64,000 bases of DNA from Glebionis coronaria (GCA_025667525.1 CM046878.1:574410868-574474867); one strand, 5' to 3'; positions 1 through 12,800 are shown, counted from the first letter of the stretch. The notes: generated by a model from the sequence alone, not told the origin. Numbers and translations are program-made.

Positions 1-82
1 ACATAGGTTGAAGCACTACTTTGGTGGGGAAGTTCCATCCTTGAACTACCACGACCAAGTCACTTTCCCCAATGATAATTAA
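1..82 (+). pseudogene. C-terminal tail of a Ty3/gypsy polyprotein
   Basis: An open frame entering from the left edge reads RLKHYFGGEVPSLNYHDQ and ends at TAA 80-82. The RLKHY(F/Y)xGE pattern is typical of the extreme end of Athila/Tat-type gypsy integrases, where the element's own products end before a long spacer. Only about 26 residues are visible, so intactness of the element cannot be judged. The following spacer, polypurine tract and LTR fit this reading. Confidence 0.5.
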
Positions 83-1919
83 TATTGAGGGGATCGAGTC
101 GAGCTCATGACTCGGTAATCAAAAACGAGGTGCCTCGTGGGGGAGTCCCATGCTTATCCTATGTACATATTATCGCTTTCTTAGTCTAATGTAGCTTACG
201 TGTGGGGATTCGTGCCCTTCCAACCTTTGTTCTGTGGTTGTTTGTGATATGTGGTTTTTAGATCATGATCTTCACGATTGGAGCCTCTCGTGTTCGTTTT
301 ATGGGAGCACTCGATCGTTTGCTTTGAAGACATTTCTCAATATCCATGATATATCCTTTATTGTTCTAACCTTAGGTTTTTAGCACACTTCATAAACGGA
401 TATTAATTTAATGGTTACACCCTTTCCATGCTAGATTAGGCATTCGACTACGTCTCTAGTATGGGGGTGTTTGCACCTCTAGACTCGAAACATTGAGGAC
501 AATGTTTAACTTTAGTATGGGGGGGTGAATAGATACTTTCCTTGCCAAACCTTCACGCTTTCCAAAGTTTATCTTTTTGTTTATCGTTTTATTGCAAAAT
601 AAGGCTAAAAATGGCCAAATTTTAAAATTTTTCTCATGTTTTATAAGTGTTTGAAGATACGAATGTAGGTTTTCCGATGGCGAGAATAAGAGTAATTTTT
701 GACTCGACCGTGCGTGTTGAGCACTTAGCTTTGATTCCTTAAATACACATTAGGCTAAGTCTCTTAAATGAGGACGAGAAATGATAGAGTTAATTATAAG
801 TTACTATGCTAAACGTAGAGTACTCGTATTCTTTCAAAAACTCATGTGTTCTCGTTGTTTGCTTATTCTCCCTTCGCATGTAAATATTTTTTGCTTAATA
901 AATATTGACTTAGCGGTTTAGTTAGGATTGTTGGGTTTCTAGTCTTTTCTAGTAGCTTCCGTGTAATTAAATTGGGAAGACATTAAGGTATCGCCAGCGT
1001 CACGGTTTTGAAGTATTGGCACCCGAATAATCGAAAGCTTCACCCAATAATAAGATTTCAAGTGCTCACCTAAATCTAGCAAACAATTTGAAGCCCCACA
1101 AGGCCGAAAAATCTATGCAAAAATTGAAAGTGAATCAAGCCTTAATCTTCGAAGCTTTAAAGATCCAAAATTCGCTTTAGCGTGAGGATATACGTCTTTG
1201 GCTAATAAAACCACCGATGAGGCGGATAATAAAAGGCAAGGCAAGACCGAAGTCATAATAAAAGCTTCATGGCGAAGTTGAATAAAAGATGGAGGTAAAC
1301 CAAAGATAATAAGGTCCTTCCGTTAGGGGGCGTATAAAAGTCTTGGTAATAAGTCTCATGTTCAAAACCGTTATAAAACCGTGTTTATCGATTCTTCTTG
1401 TTGACTTAATTTTTTAACATCGTCGTCTATTAGGAAGGGTTATTGATTTGATGGTCTTAGTTACACCGTTAGGACTCTATTTTTAGACCTAAATCTCTAT
1501 TATCGCATAAGTCAAACAATGTATCCTCGTGAAACATTCAAGACATCATAAAATATAAGAGATACAACTTAGGAATAATGGGAGGATAAGTACGTGATTA
1601 GGGCATATGAGTAGTGTTAGCATTACTAACTTATAATGACAATGATCTCGTTGCACGCTTAGCATGGAATTGAAGTGAAAATCGAGGACGATGAAATTAT
1701 TTTTAACGAAGCATTCACGTGTTCTTATTCTATGAACCTAAACGTCCCATTTTGCGATGAAAATCATACATTATGTCCATAACACAAGTAGTAGTAGTAA
1801 TAGTAATAGTGTAGCTAGTTTATCGTTCCAATAAAGTGAATAAAAATGAATTTTGGAGCTGCTACGATACTTTATTCTAGCATTGCGTGAGGGCACGGCA
1901 ATGGTTTAGTATGGGGGAG
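83..1919 (+). other. Post-pol non-coding spacer of the gypsy element with two PPT-like tracts
   Basis: No open frame of note over 1.8 kb. The stretch carries repeated 'agtatggggg' purine tracts, at 460-470, 515-526 and 1907-1919. The last lies directly before the predicted LTR and is the likely functional polypurine tract. Athila/Tat elements usually have such a long region between pol and the 3' LTR, which can hold env-like or antisense ORFs; none is visible here. Confidence 0.5.
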
Positions 1920-4900
1920 TGATGAGACGGCTTTTATACATGGTCTCATCGTTCTTTTTGGACTTAAAATGCATTAAATATCATCAAAATACCCAAATAT
2001 ATGCTTGTGTTTGTTGCTTGTGTATTTTAGGTACGGATATTGAGAAAATGACAAAAGATCACAAGAATCACGCAAAAACGAGCACGGGAAACGAAGCCGC
2101 ACGATGAACCAATCCCTAGTGAGGAATTTTCCAAAGAAAACCCTAGAAGATTTGAAGAATATTGAAGATTGGTCCTCCAAGTTTGAAGAATTGACACTTT
2201 ATACCCTTGTATCTTCATAATTACAAGTTTGGTCACTAAAGTTTGTCAAAATTACAAAAAGGACCCTCAATTTTGAAGAATTGGAAAAATTAGTCCCTCA
2301 ACAAATCTAAAATTGTCAATAATGGTCCTCCAAGAGGTCAACAAACAAGTCAAAGTCCTTGAAGTTTGAAGACATTACAAGAATGGCCCTTGAAGAATAT
2401 AATTTGTGCATTTAAAACCCTTTGGAAAGAATTTATAAAACATTGTGCCAAAAATGACAAGTTTCCAAAGTTAATTACAAAGGAAATGGGATTGTTAGCT
2501 GTTTTATACAAAGTAGAAGAGAGAAGAAAGATTGGGGACCTATCCTGCCAAACAAACAAACCCCACCAGCCAATCCTCCACTGACACATCACCCCACCAG
2601 TCCATTTTATTTAAACGAACCAGTCCACAAACTCTTAAACCCTACCACAAAACCTTTTTGAACCCACTCACTTTCAATAAACGCATTTAATTACTTAAAG
2701 TGGGGGAAACAGATTTTTTAAAAATACTAATCCCCAAAACGAATCAAAATCCCAACCTGCTAACCTTTAAACCTCTAAACCCTAATCACCAATTAGCAAC
2801 AAAACAAAGGGTTATTGATTGATTGATTCCAGATCAGTGATTCATGTCACTCTCACCCTATCCCACCTCACTAATCACTCTCACACTCACCCATGTGACA
2901 CCCCTGGCCCTCCCCTACACAAGAAAACAAAAGGGTACTAAGCCATCAACGAACCAAAACACTTCACTTGGTCCCCAAGCACCTTTGGACGTCTCAGATC
3001 ATTTCCACACCTCTGGCATCTTCACAAATGTCCAAGAAATTCACATGGGCGTTTGACGAATTCAAAATTGAGCATCAAATGGGCATATTCCAGGGAATCA
3101 TCCAAGGGCATTTGAGGAAGTTCAGCATTAGGGTTTAGTTTTGTTTTTCAGTTTTCTAGAAAGGTTGTGACCCTATTTAAAGGGCATTAGGGCTTAGCCA
3201 TTTACTTGTTCTTTTTTCTCTCCGTTTGTCACAGACTTGTAAATCCACTTTTATTTATTGAAATGAAAATGGTATTGGATTGTTGATGAGTAGCAAAAAA
3301 GGACCTCATTTACTTTTATGCAATTTACATTTTCAAATTTTATTCTCAAGTTTAAATTCAGTTGGTTACTAAGATTGTTAAGCTTTTAGAAAATTGTCCA
3401 AGGGTTTTAAGCTAAGACCATAAGCCTGATAATCCATTGATTATCAAGCTTATGTGAAGAGTAAAACTCTTGTTGATTTGGTTTGGAAGAAGTTTTTAAG
3501 TAAAAAAATTTACATCAGTTTTCATTTTTTTTTAAAAAACAAATATAAGCCAAAGTCAGCTTAATTGATAAGCTTGTTGGAGGCTTATTTGTTTTTTGAA
3601 ACAGAAACCTTGTGCTTTTTCTTTTCTCTTAGCAGGATCTCCATACCATTTCCATTTGAAGACATTGTTGGAGTGTGTGTCAACAGTGACCACCTCCAAT
3701 CCTTTTCCATTTTTGCTTACTTGATCATAAATCTCAGCACAAGCCCGGGCTTGTAGGAGGTGGCTTATCAGCCACTGTTGGGCTTGGAAGTAAGCCCAAC
3801 AAGGTATTCCTTGTTTATTTTTTTTAAAATTTTAAAGTTTCTGAAAAAAAATTGTGTTTTATGTGATTTGCATGAAAACCTGCTTAAGTGTTGTTAAGGT
3901 GGTTTGAAATTGATAAAGAAGTGATTGTATGCATGTTAAATGATTAGTGAATCAGTTTGATTGTGTTTAAAAAGGATTTTGTTTGAAAAAAGTGCATAAC
4001 TGAAACTTAAAGGGGTGTTTGGATCAGTGTGAAATAGTGGTTAAATGTTTTGATTTTTGCTTGTAAACTGACTTAATCTCTCACATGGGTGATATTTAGG
4101 TGTATGCTCGTTGTATTTTAGTTTTGGAAAAGTTTTGAACCTATTTGCATGCTAAAAAGAAAAAAAACATAGCTAAATTCAGAAACTGCTTGAGTGACTG
4201 ATTTTTGAGTGATTTTGCCATGAAACTTTGTAAGACTGCTAGTTTTTAGGTTGTGTTAGGAGTTTGAATCATAGATATATCATTTGCTTAACTTGTGCAC
4301 AAGATTTGTGCAATTGAAATTCAGATTTAAGCTTGTAATTGTGCCTGCATCTTATCAGTCCTTCTTTGTGCTATATCAGAACTTTTTGGGGTGATTTGAG
4401 CTTGTTCCTTGATTTGTATTTGTGTTTTTCTGTGTTATCTTGACTCCTTGTGCTCCCAAGAGCACAAGGGTGCCCTGCTTGTCCACAAAACACCACAAAC
4501 AAAGCAACACCAAGCTCCTCTTGGTCCATTCTTCACAAGTGATCATTTCACTTGAGTTCATCAGAAACTAAGTGATTTCTGGGCACGTTTTGTTCATAAC
4601 TTGTTTAATCTTGCTTGAATTTAGTTTGTATTTGTGTTTTTGTAGCTTAGATAAGTTACTGATTAAGTGTTAAAAGAAAAAAAAAAGAAAATTTTTGTAA
4701 AAAGTCTACCCTGCCTGGACTCGAACACGCGACCCCTCGCTGGGGGACTAAACGTGTTTACCAGTGATCTAGATAGCTTTTTACGTTATCAGTTCATTTC
4801 AATAGCTACTTAACCACGTTTTCATTTTGAGCTTAAATAATAAGCCGTAGCTTATTTAGGTTTGTTTAGCTTATTTATTAAGCTTATTGGGTTAGAGTCA

Positions 4901-5969
4901 TTTTTCCTAGGATAATATTAGAGTTTAGGATTTTTTTGTTTTAAAAAATTATTTTTCCTTTTATTTAATTAATTATTAGGATTATTTTTAGTTTTATTTT
5001 TAGAAAGTATTTTAAAAATAGTAAACAGTAATTTAAAAATACAAAAAAATAGTTTTTAAGTTTTAATTTATGTTTTTGAGGTTTACAGCTTATTAGGTTT
5101 TCAATTTGGCTTATTTTTAATTTTATAAGATTTTAGGATTTTTAAGCAACTTTAAAATTCAATATAAAATTATTTAATAGGTTTCAGAAAATTTGGTTTG
5201 CATTTTTGTTCTAGTTACAATATTTAGGATTTTTGAGAATTTTTTAGAATTTATTTAGGAACTTTTTATTTTTCTTGATTATTTTAATATTATTTTATTC
5301 CAAAAATTCAAAGTTTTATTTTTAACTTTTTTTCATTCTTCCTAGGTTATAGACATTAAACTAGGAACTTTGTCACTTTCCAATTAATTTTTAGGCTTTT
5401 CAATTAATTTCTAGATTTAATTTAAGATTTAATACATTTTAATAGTTTTTAAGTGTTTAAAAATAGTTTAATTTGGTTTTAAAATTTTTAAAAATAGTTT
5501 TTAGCTTAATTAGGATATTTTTGAGGTTTACAAACTATAAAATCTTGTTTAGGGATTTTTAATAATTAAAAGTGATTTTTAGGGCTTTAATTAGCATTAA
5601 AAAGTCATTATTTAATTAATTAAAAGGTTTTAGCAAGTTTGGATTTTTTGTAAACTCTTAGAATATTATTTGGGATTCTTAGAAATTTTTAGGTTAAAAT
5701 TTTAATTTTTGTCGTTTTTACGGTTTTACGTTTACGCCTTTTTCGTCGTAGTTTAATACGTTTTCGTAACCGTCTCTTCTTTCCTTTCTAATTTCTTTTC
5801 TTCTTGTTCATAATCACAAACAAACATTAATCAACTCTTAACACAACGCACTTGCCTCCTTGGGAAACGAATTTGCTTGGTCATTAGTGCTCGGTTTTCC
5901 TAAACCGACACTTAACACTTACCACTATTTTGTCATCCTTTTCCTAAAGGGTACAAAATCACTACAATC
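1920..5969 (+). repeat. Long 3' LTR of the Ty3/gypsy (Athila/Tat-like) element
   Basis: The start TGATGAGACGG follows the purine tract at 1907-1919 directly. A TATA-like 'ctatttaaaggg' lies near 3172, followed by a likely transcription start and a poly(A)-like region near 3245. A very AT-rich U5-like part (4880-5700) follows, then a 'ccttgggaaacgaa' motif near 5858 of the sort seen near the end of such LTRs. The right end is placed at '..caatca' because copia coding sequence starts abruptly after it. With no second LTR in the window the right border and the unusual 4-kb length are estimates. Confidence 0.4.
4711..4780 (-). repeat. tRNA-derived (B-box-like) segment inside the LTR
   Basis: Read on the minus strand there is a 'gtgttcgagtcc' match to the RNA polymerase III B box (GGTTCGANTCC), preceded by a cloverleaf-like spacing and a weak A-box-like stretch. 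No complete acceptor stem pairing is visible, so it is not called a tRNA gene. It may be an old SINE head or a tRNA-like segment that is part of the LTR family. Confidence 0.3.
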
Positions 5970-6687
5970 ATTTGCATCTATCTAAAAATAGAGGCGTAGG
6001 TGTTGCCCAATTAGAGTATTCAAGAATTATTGGCATGTTAATGTATTTGATGACATGTACCCGACCTGACTTAGCATATGTTGTTAGAAGGCTGAGTAGA
6101 TATACTAGTAATCCAAGTGATGCACATTGGAAAGCTATTACTAGGGTACTTCATTATTTGAGATACATTCGTGATTATGGACTGAATTATGCTAGATATC
6201 CATCTATTATTGAAGGATACAGTAATGCAAATTGGATATCTGACATAAAGGATTCTAGATCGACCAGTGGATATGTGTTTACACTGGGAGGGGCCGCTAT
6301 ATCTTGGAAGTCTTCCAAGCAAACTGTAATAGCTAAGTCCACGATGGAATCAGAATTTATCGCGTTAGATAAATGCGGAGAAGATGCGAAATAGCTACGT
6401 CAATTCGTAGAGGACATACCCAGGTGGCCTAAACCGGTAACGGCCATTAGTATACATAGTGATAGTCAATCGGCAATTGGCAGAGCTCATAGCACAATGT
6501 ATAATGGAAAGTCTAGACATATCCGTCGTCGACATAATTTGGTACGACAACTACTCTGAACAGGAGTTATCTCAATTGACTATGTGAAGTCAAAGGATAA
6601 CATCGCGGATCCGCTTACGAAAGGCTTAAGCAGAGAATTAGTTAGTAAGTCGTCTAAAGGAATGGGACTAAAGCGCTTAAAGGAATG
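5970..6687 (+). pseudogene. Ty1/copia reverse transcriptase tail and RNase H, broken
   Basis: The reading frame starts mid-protein at [12 protein letters not shown], matching the copia segment just C-terminal to the RT fingers. It continues through the RNase H motifs ([38 protein letters not shown]) and, past the break, SDSQSAIG, RHIRRRHN and NIADPLTKGL. A stop at 6392-6394 breaks it where a Trp is usual (EAxWLRxF), and a second stop lies near 6557. The N-terminal gag, protease, integrase and most of RT are missing: the fragment begins exactly at the end of the preceding LTR. This is therefore a truncated 3' half element. Confidence 0.8.
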
Positions 6688-7290
6688 AGTTTCTATGAAA
6701 GAAAACCTAACCCAGTTGACTGGAGATCCCAAGATCTGGGTTCAATAGGACAACCTAATCATAGAAATGTGGGGGAAGTCACGTCAATATAGGGGAGTTA
6801 CTTAATACAATAACTTTCCTAGTCCATTCCTAGAACAATGTGACATGTTGAGAGGTTAAACATATGGCATAATTATTCAGGATGAAATCATAAAGCATAA
6901 TGATTCAAGATGAAATCATAAAACATATGTTTTTAATGATTCAAGATGAAATCACCTATGTGAGAGAGAAGTAGGGTCGCTTGGAAGGAAATTGTGGGGG
7001 CTCAATTTCTAAGAGCTCTTGCAGAACCATGCGAGTGTTCATGACCATAACGAACACGACTATGAGGACTTGACAAGGTCAGGGAGAATCTTGTGTGAGT
7101 GTGTATTGTCGTCTACGTAAACACATGCTGAGTTCAAGGATATCGCGTCTACTCAGATCTAGGAGACTAAGTGCATCTCACAAGGGAAGGTTCAAAGGGT
7201 TACACCTACCTATCCTATGCAGGACTTAACCACATAAATTTTGCCGAAACATTCTTGTGTTTTCGACCGATTCCTATTCATGTGGGGGAT
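6688..7290 (+). other. Copia 3' untranslated region and polypurine tract
   Basis: Non-coding sequence between the decayed pol end and the LTR. It holds a triplicated 'ataatgattcaagatgaaatcata'-like motif (about 6868-6955). It ends in 'tgtgggggat' at 7281-7290, a good polypurine tract immediately before the TGTTGG start of the LTR. Confidence 0.6.
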
Positions 7291-8293
7291 TGTTGGAAAA
7301 TTTTTGCAAAATATGGTTTTTGCAATACTTTGGACATAATTTATATATGTATATGTTATATATATTCGTAGTACTTAGTAGCTTTGCGTTCTCCTCGAAG
7401 AGAGCTTCGCAACGAGCTAGAGTATGTCCAATATGGAGTTAATATGAATGAGATATCGTGTCTCAAAGGAGTCACGTGAAATAAAATATTTGGAAAAATA
7501 TTTGTCCCACATCGCTTGAAACATGAAGTGAAAATATGTTTATAAGGAAATCCTTGTTTCTACCCTACAATATTTATTTGTGGATTTTTACTCCCACGCC
7601 TACGCGCGCGCAGGGGTAGGGGGTGCAGAAAGTGGGATTTCTAGGCCAAAAACGGGTTCGAAGCTACTGAACTTGTGCACGAGCGCGCGACCTGCGGACA
7701 CGAATGCAAACCTCGAAAACTGGCTTGGGTGCAGGCAGATTTCGGTATCTTTTTTGTTGCGAATTCGATTTGTTTTACAGAAAATTCTGTACATCTATTT
7801 TAGGAATAGATACATAAACAGAATATTCTGTGTTAAAAAGACAGACAGGAAATCTGTTTTGGTAATAACAGATTTTCCTGACTGTGGTATATATTTTATT
7901 TGAGAACAAGTAAAGTTTTCAGTATAAACATAACCTCTTATCATTCAGTTAAATACATCAGAAAAAACGCAGCTTTTTCCTTACTCCATTATCAGACAGT
8001 TTTCCAGTAGCTCGTCGATCAGAAACACGCAAGCCTTCCCTGATCTTTCAGGCAAGTTTGTTAAGTCCGGTTGTACAACAGCTTTAGACGTTGTACCCTG
8101 GGAAACAGACGGCGAATTTGTTTTAAAGGAAGCGTGTTAAACACGTGCCTCATCTTTATTTTACTGCTTTCTTCATTACTGTTAATTACTTTCTGTCATT
8201 TAAATTTTGTCAATTTAATTTCTGTTATTTTATTGTAAATTCGATTTTATAATAAAAGTGTACACCGTTTCCTACATATTTTGCCAAATTACA
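7291..8293 (+). repeat. 3' LTR of the truncated copia element (about 1.0 kb)
   Basis: Begins TGTTGGAAAATTTTTGCAAAA directly after the PPT. It ends near ..CATATTTTGCCAAATTACA, giving TG..CA ends and a near-terminal inverted pair (GCAAAATATG at 7306-7315 against CATATTTTGC near the right end). A poly(A)-like 'aataaaag' lies near 8251. Open frames inside it (for example 107 codons at 7580-7903) show no family pattern and are ignored. There is no 5' LTR in the window for comparison. Confidence 0.6.
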
Positions 8294-8831
8294 TGTTTGA
8301 GGTCGCAAATTTGCGAAAGCTTATTGAAACATGCGCTTAATTTAAAAAAAAATAGGTTACCTGTAAAAATAAAAGTCCTGTTTAGTTGACAGTAAACATG
8401 TAAAAAAATAAACTACCAAATAAAATAATTCTAGGATCAACTTTTTAAAAAGGTCTAGCTCTCATGCTTCAGCAACAATTTCCAACGACCCGCTTCAATA
8501 ACATGCTCCAACTCCCGCTAGTAAATTTAGCTGAATATGACTATGCATGTAGATGTAATTTAAAGGAGATGAGCCTTGTAAGATTCGACTAACATGTAAT
8601 GATGTAAGATTTTAGATGTTTCATTTGAACTTTTTTTATAATATAAAAATATCTATGAACTATTTCGGGTATGTTGCACTAAAATTCTTTTTTTCACTTT
8701 CATCATTATGTATTACAACAATTCCTCATCCAAAGATACCCCAGAAAGACAGACATATGCCATGTTTAGTTGCATATTCATTCTTACTCGCATTGGTAGA
8801 AGGTAACACTTTCCTTTCGCTTTAACACAAA
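8294..8831 (+). promoter_or_regulatory. Upstream region of the kinase-PP2 gene
   Basis: 538 bp between the copia LTR and the gene's first coding exon. AT-rich, with a TATA-like 'tataatataaaaat' near 8635-8648. No long open frame in the gene's sense joins to the kinase. The copia LTR, with its own promoter in the same orientation, ends only about 0.5 kb from the start codon. Confidence 0.3.
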
Positions 8832-9860
8832 ATGTTTCAGGGAAGAAACTTGGACCACTTGAAAATTTCATTGAGTGATATAAGATTGGCCACTGACAAT
8901 TTTTCCGACACACACCGCATTGGGAAGGGCGGATACGGTACAGTTTATAAAGCAGAACTCCACCATTTTGATGGAAGCCATTCATCAACGACTGAAGGGA
9001 TGGTTGAAGATTTTCCTAAAAGAAAAAGCATGGTAGCTATTAAACGCATCTTAGACAGAGTAGATAAGCAAGGTGAACAAGGGTTCCTTAGAGAAATTGA
9101 AATGCTTAGTAATTGTAAGCATCAAAATGTAGTCTCGCTTTTAGGATTTTGTGATGAAGGTGATGAAGGTGATGAAGGTGATGAGATGATACTGGTTTAC
9201 GAGTATATTTCTCATGGAAGCCTTGATGATTATCTGGGAAATCATGATAATCTATTTAATTTAACTTGGGCTCAACGCATGCAAATATGCCTTGATATTG
9301 CACATGGATTAAATTACCTACACACAAGTACAGAGAACAAACCAACAATAATACATCGGGATATAAAAAGTGCAAATGTTTTGTTGGACGGTAATTGGGT
9401 GGCAAAGATTGGTGATTTTGGCCTCTCCAAGTTAAACAATACAAGTCAACAAAGTCGCACCCTCGTTACCTCAACTATTGCTGGGACTGAAGTGTACTTG
9501 GATCCTGAATATGCATGTACAGGCAAGTTAAGTAAGAAATCAGATATTTACTCTTTTGGAGTAATGCTGTTTGAAATCATGTGTGGTAGGTTGGCCTATG
9601 ACAATATCTACTATGTCAACAACGAGAAGGGGCTTCCCTCTGTAGCACGTCGACACTTCAATGATGGAACATTAAAAAAGTTGGTAGACCCCAGGATAAT
9701 GGAAGCTGATGAAAGCATGCTTATGCTACACGGAGGGCTGAATCAGATATCTTTGGATACGTTTCTGAAAATTGCATATCAATGTCTGGAAGAAGCTCAA
9801 GTAATGCGTCCAACTATGGAAGCCGTCATCAAAGAACTTGAGAATGCAATTCACTTTCAA
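8832..9860 (+). other. Exon 1: active-type RD kinase domain
   Basis: All invariant catalytic residues can be read: glycine loop, Lys71, a helix C Glu (about 88-90), HRD Asp177 and DFG Asp195, with an activation loop ending in DPE (224-226) where APE is usual. The segment GIAGTE..LDPEY matches the FERONIA/Pto-like clade. A run of three Gly-Asp-Glu triplets (residues 110-118) sits in the hinge-proximal loop just before LVYEY. The exon ends in phase 0 at a consensus donor, gtaagt. Confidence 0.85.
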
Positions 9861-12800
9861 GTAAGTAAGATGCATTTTGTGTGTAACAATCATATATGAT
9901 CACCCACTATTTGTTCGTAGTTAAAACAAATAGATAATTGGGTTATAAAGATCAACCTAAATATATCATCTTTTTTCGTTTTCCTTTTCTGTTTAATTAA
10001 TATTCTGAATTACCAAGTCGATTGTCCTAATTTGCAGAAGAACAACAAAGACGGTCTCCATATTTCACTAGAAGACATTCAAGTGGCCACACAAAACTTC
10101 AGTGATTCCAAGTGCATCGACGAAGGAAGATACTGGAAGCAGTACGAAGGACAGATTCCAGCTGCTAATGCTAATGAACACACCATTGTCGTTATAAAGC
10201 GGTTTGATAACATGTCTGATGAAGGACATAAGCGCTTTTTGACGGAGATTAAAGTTCTTGTTGAGTTTAAGCACAAAAACGTTGTTGCTCTAGTAGGCTA
10301 CTGTACCGACAAGAACGAAAGAATCATTTGTTACGAGCATGTGCTGAACGGAAGGCTCAATAAGTATGTGCAAGATGCTACTCTCAGCTGGATGCAGCGC
10401 ATCAAGATATGTGTTGATGTCGCAACAGGATTGGCTTTTCTTCATAAAGGTGGTGTAAGAGAAAGTGCACTGGATGAGATGATACACAGTGACATCAAAA
10501 GTGGTAGCATTCTACTTGATGCTAAATGGAATGCCAAAATTTCTAATTTGGAGATGGCTTCAAGGAAATTGGGATTCGAGCAATGGAAACATGGCGGTGA
10601 TGATTATCGCTCACTGGGCTTTATTGATCCAAATCGGAAGGATATCAAAATGAAAGAGTCGGATTGGTACTCGTTCAGTAGGATTTTATTAGAGATTCTT
10701 TGTGGGAGATTTGCGAAGGATTTGGAACCCTGGAGCTTTTATAGTGATAGGTATTACAAGCGTCATTCTACAAAAGATTTTATAAATCAGGTGGCGTTTG
10801 AGGGCATAAAGGAACAAATTAGTACAAAATCATGCGATATATTTTTACAAGTTGCCTTACAATGCGGACAATATAAGAATGGTTGGCGCATAAGTGAAAG
10901 ACTCGGGAAGGCATTGGAAGCCCAGGCATGTCTCTCTTAAAATTTACAGAGTAAAAATTAATTGGTTTCATATGTTTTTAAACTCAAGAACGATACGTAT
11001 TTGATAACGAATTGGAGTCGCAAGTAAATCAAATATTATCACGCAATGCAAAGAATATTTAAGTGAAACAAACATTTATTGAAAAATAGTAACTAACTAG
11101 ATAATATGCTTAATCAAAACAAACATTTAAGTGCAACACAAGCCGATAGTATAATGACATTTTAGTTACACAAAAATATGCTTAATCAAGATATAATTTT
11201 AACTATATCATGGTATAATTGATATGCACGCCTTGTACGGGTTTTGCTAACATGTGCCTATAAGTACATGCTTAGCTCTTTATATATGAAAGATTTACTG
11301 TTATTAACATCAAAAGTTTTATTTAATTAAAGTAATTTATGAGTTTAGTTAATGTTCTTTAAAGGTACTTTTTGTTTTAAGAAAAACTGTCTTCACTAAT
11401 GCATTTTAATGTAGAGTTTTGCTAAAACCACTTTGTGGATATTTTTTAAAAAATTTTTGTTCTAGCAAAACTCTTTAATGTATGCCGAATGAGAGCAAAT
11501 ATTAGTATGGATTTAGATTAGAATCAGTTATGTAAGACACGTTATAAAAGCTCGTATCTTTAGTTCATAAGTTGGTTGTTTTTATGTTTATTTTTGGAAG
11601 TAATTAATATTGTATTGCATTCAAAAAAAAAATATAGATCATCAATACGATTTTTTAATTCTTTCTTTTTTCATGTACAGGAGGATCATGAAATTTGGGA
11701 ACCAAAACTACCTACAGATTATCAAGAAATACTCGACTCTTTAAATATCAAGGTCAGAATGTATAGCAATTTGGGTTTCACTACAACATTCGCGCCCTAC
11801 CCCAGCGATATTTTTGGGGTTTCCCCAGCGACATGTCGCTGGGGAAAGATATCCCCAGCGACATGTCGCTGGGGTATATTCGCTGGGGTATGCTAGTTGT
11901 TAAAAGTATCCCCAGCGACTTCCCCCAGCGATACGCGGGCCCCACAGACTTTTCCTAGAAGAACAGATTGCCACGGTGGCAACATTTTCCCCAGCGACAT
12001 GTCGCTGGGGAAAATTCCTTATTAAACAAAAAAATTAAGTTAAACTTAACCAGTTTAGCTAATTACAAAGTTTCCCCAGCGACATGTCGCTGGGGAATCT
12101 TTCCTTTCATTTGACTTGTCAACGCGTTGCCGTTGACTTGTCAACGCTTTCCAAAGTTTCCCCAGCGACATGTCGCTGGGGAAACTTTTGATACGTTTGA
12201 CTTGTCAACGCTTTGCGTTTGACTTGTCAACGAATAACCAATGTTTCCCCAGCGACATGTCGCTGGGGAAGAGTCTGTAGGTTTTTTTTTTAAATTGTCT
12301 GCACAGCAGGCGTTTTCCAGATTTTTTCCGGAATTTTTCCGGAAAAAATCTACCAAAACCTGTATTTGCTCACCAAAAGACACATATAAATTAAACTTGA
12401 AATACAAATCAACACAAACGCGGAATAAGTTCAAACTTGCACCAAAATATAATATAACGTTCTAATGATCACATGGATACTAGGAATAAGTCGGGATAGT
12501 TAAGGATACTAGGGAAACAAGCGTTCTAATTTAGGATAATAGGGAAACAAGTCAAGATGAACATAAAGAAACTATGTACCATACTAACAAACACATATAT
12601 GACACGACTAGCTCGCGTCATCGCCACCCTCCCGATCCTCAGCATCATCACCCGGGCGACTCCCGCTCCCACTGGCACCAGCATCATCACCCGGGCGACT
12701 CCCACTCCCGCTGGCACCACCACTCTCATATGCGGCAAAAAGATCGCCATACCTGGGGTCGTTTCTGAACAAGCCCATCATGAAATCAACATCCCGATCC

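Noticed and set aside
4711..4780. A functional tRNA gene
   Set aside because: A B-box match exists but no acceptor or anticodon stem pairing of normal quality was found.
7580..7903. 107-codon protein
   Set aside because: Lies wholly inside a copia LTR and shows no family pattern or start context.
8832..10940. Two separate kinase genes
   Set aside because: The first exon ends at a strong gtaagt donor, the second begins at a cag acceptor in the same phase, and neither has its own convincing end before the PP2 exons.
11823..12268. CRISPR-like array of identical repeats
   Set aside because: Repeats are perfect palindromes with gaps from 8 to over 100 bases, in a plant intron beside a CACTA terminus; this is a subterminal transposon repeat zone.
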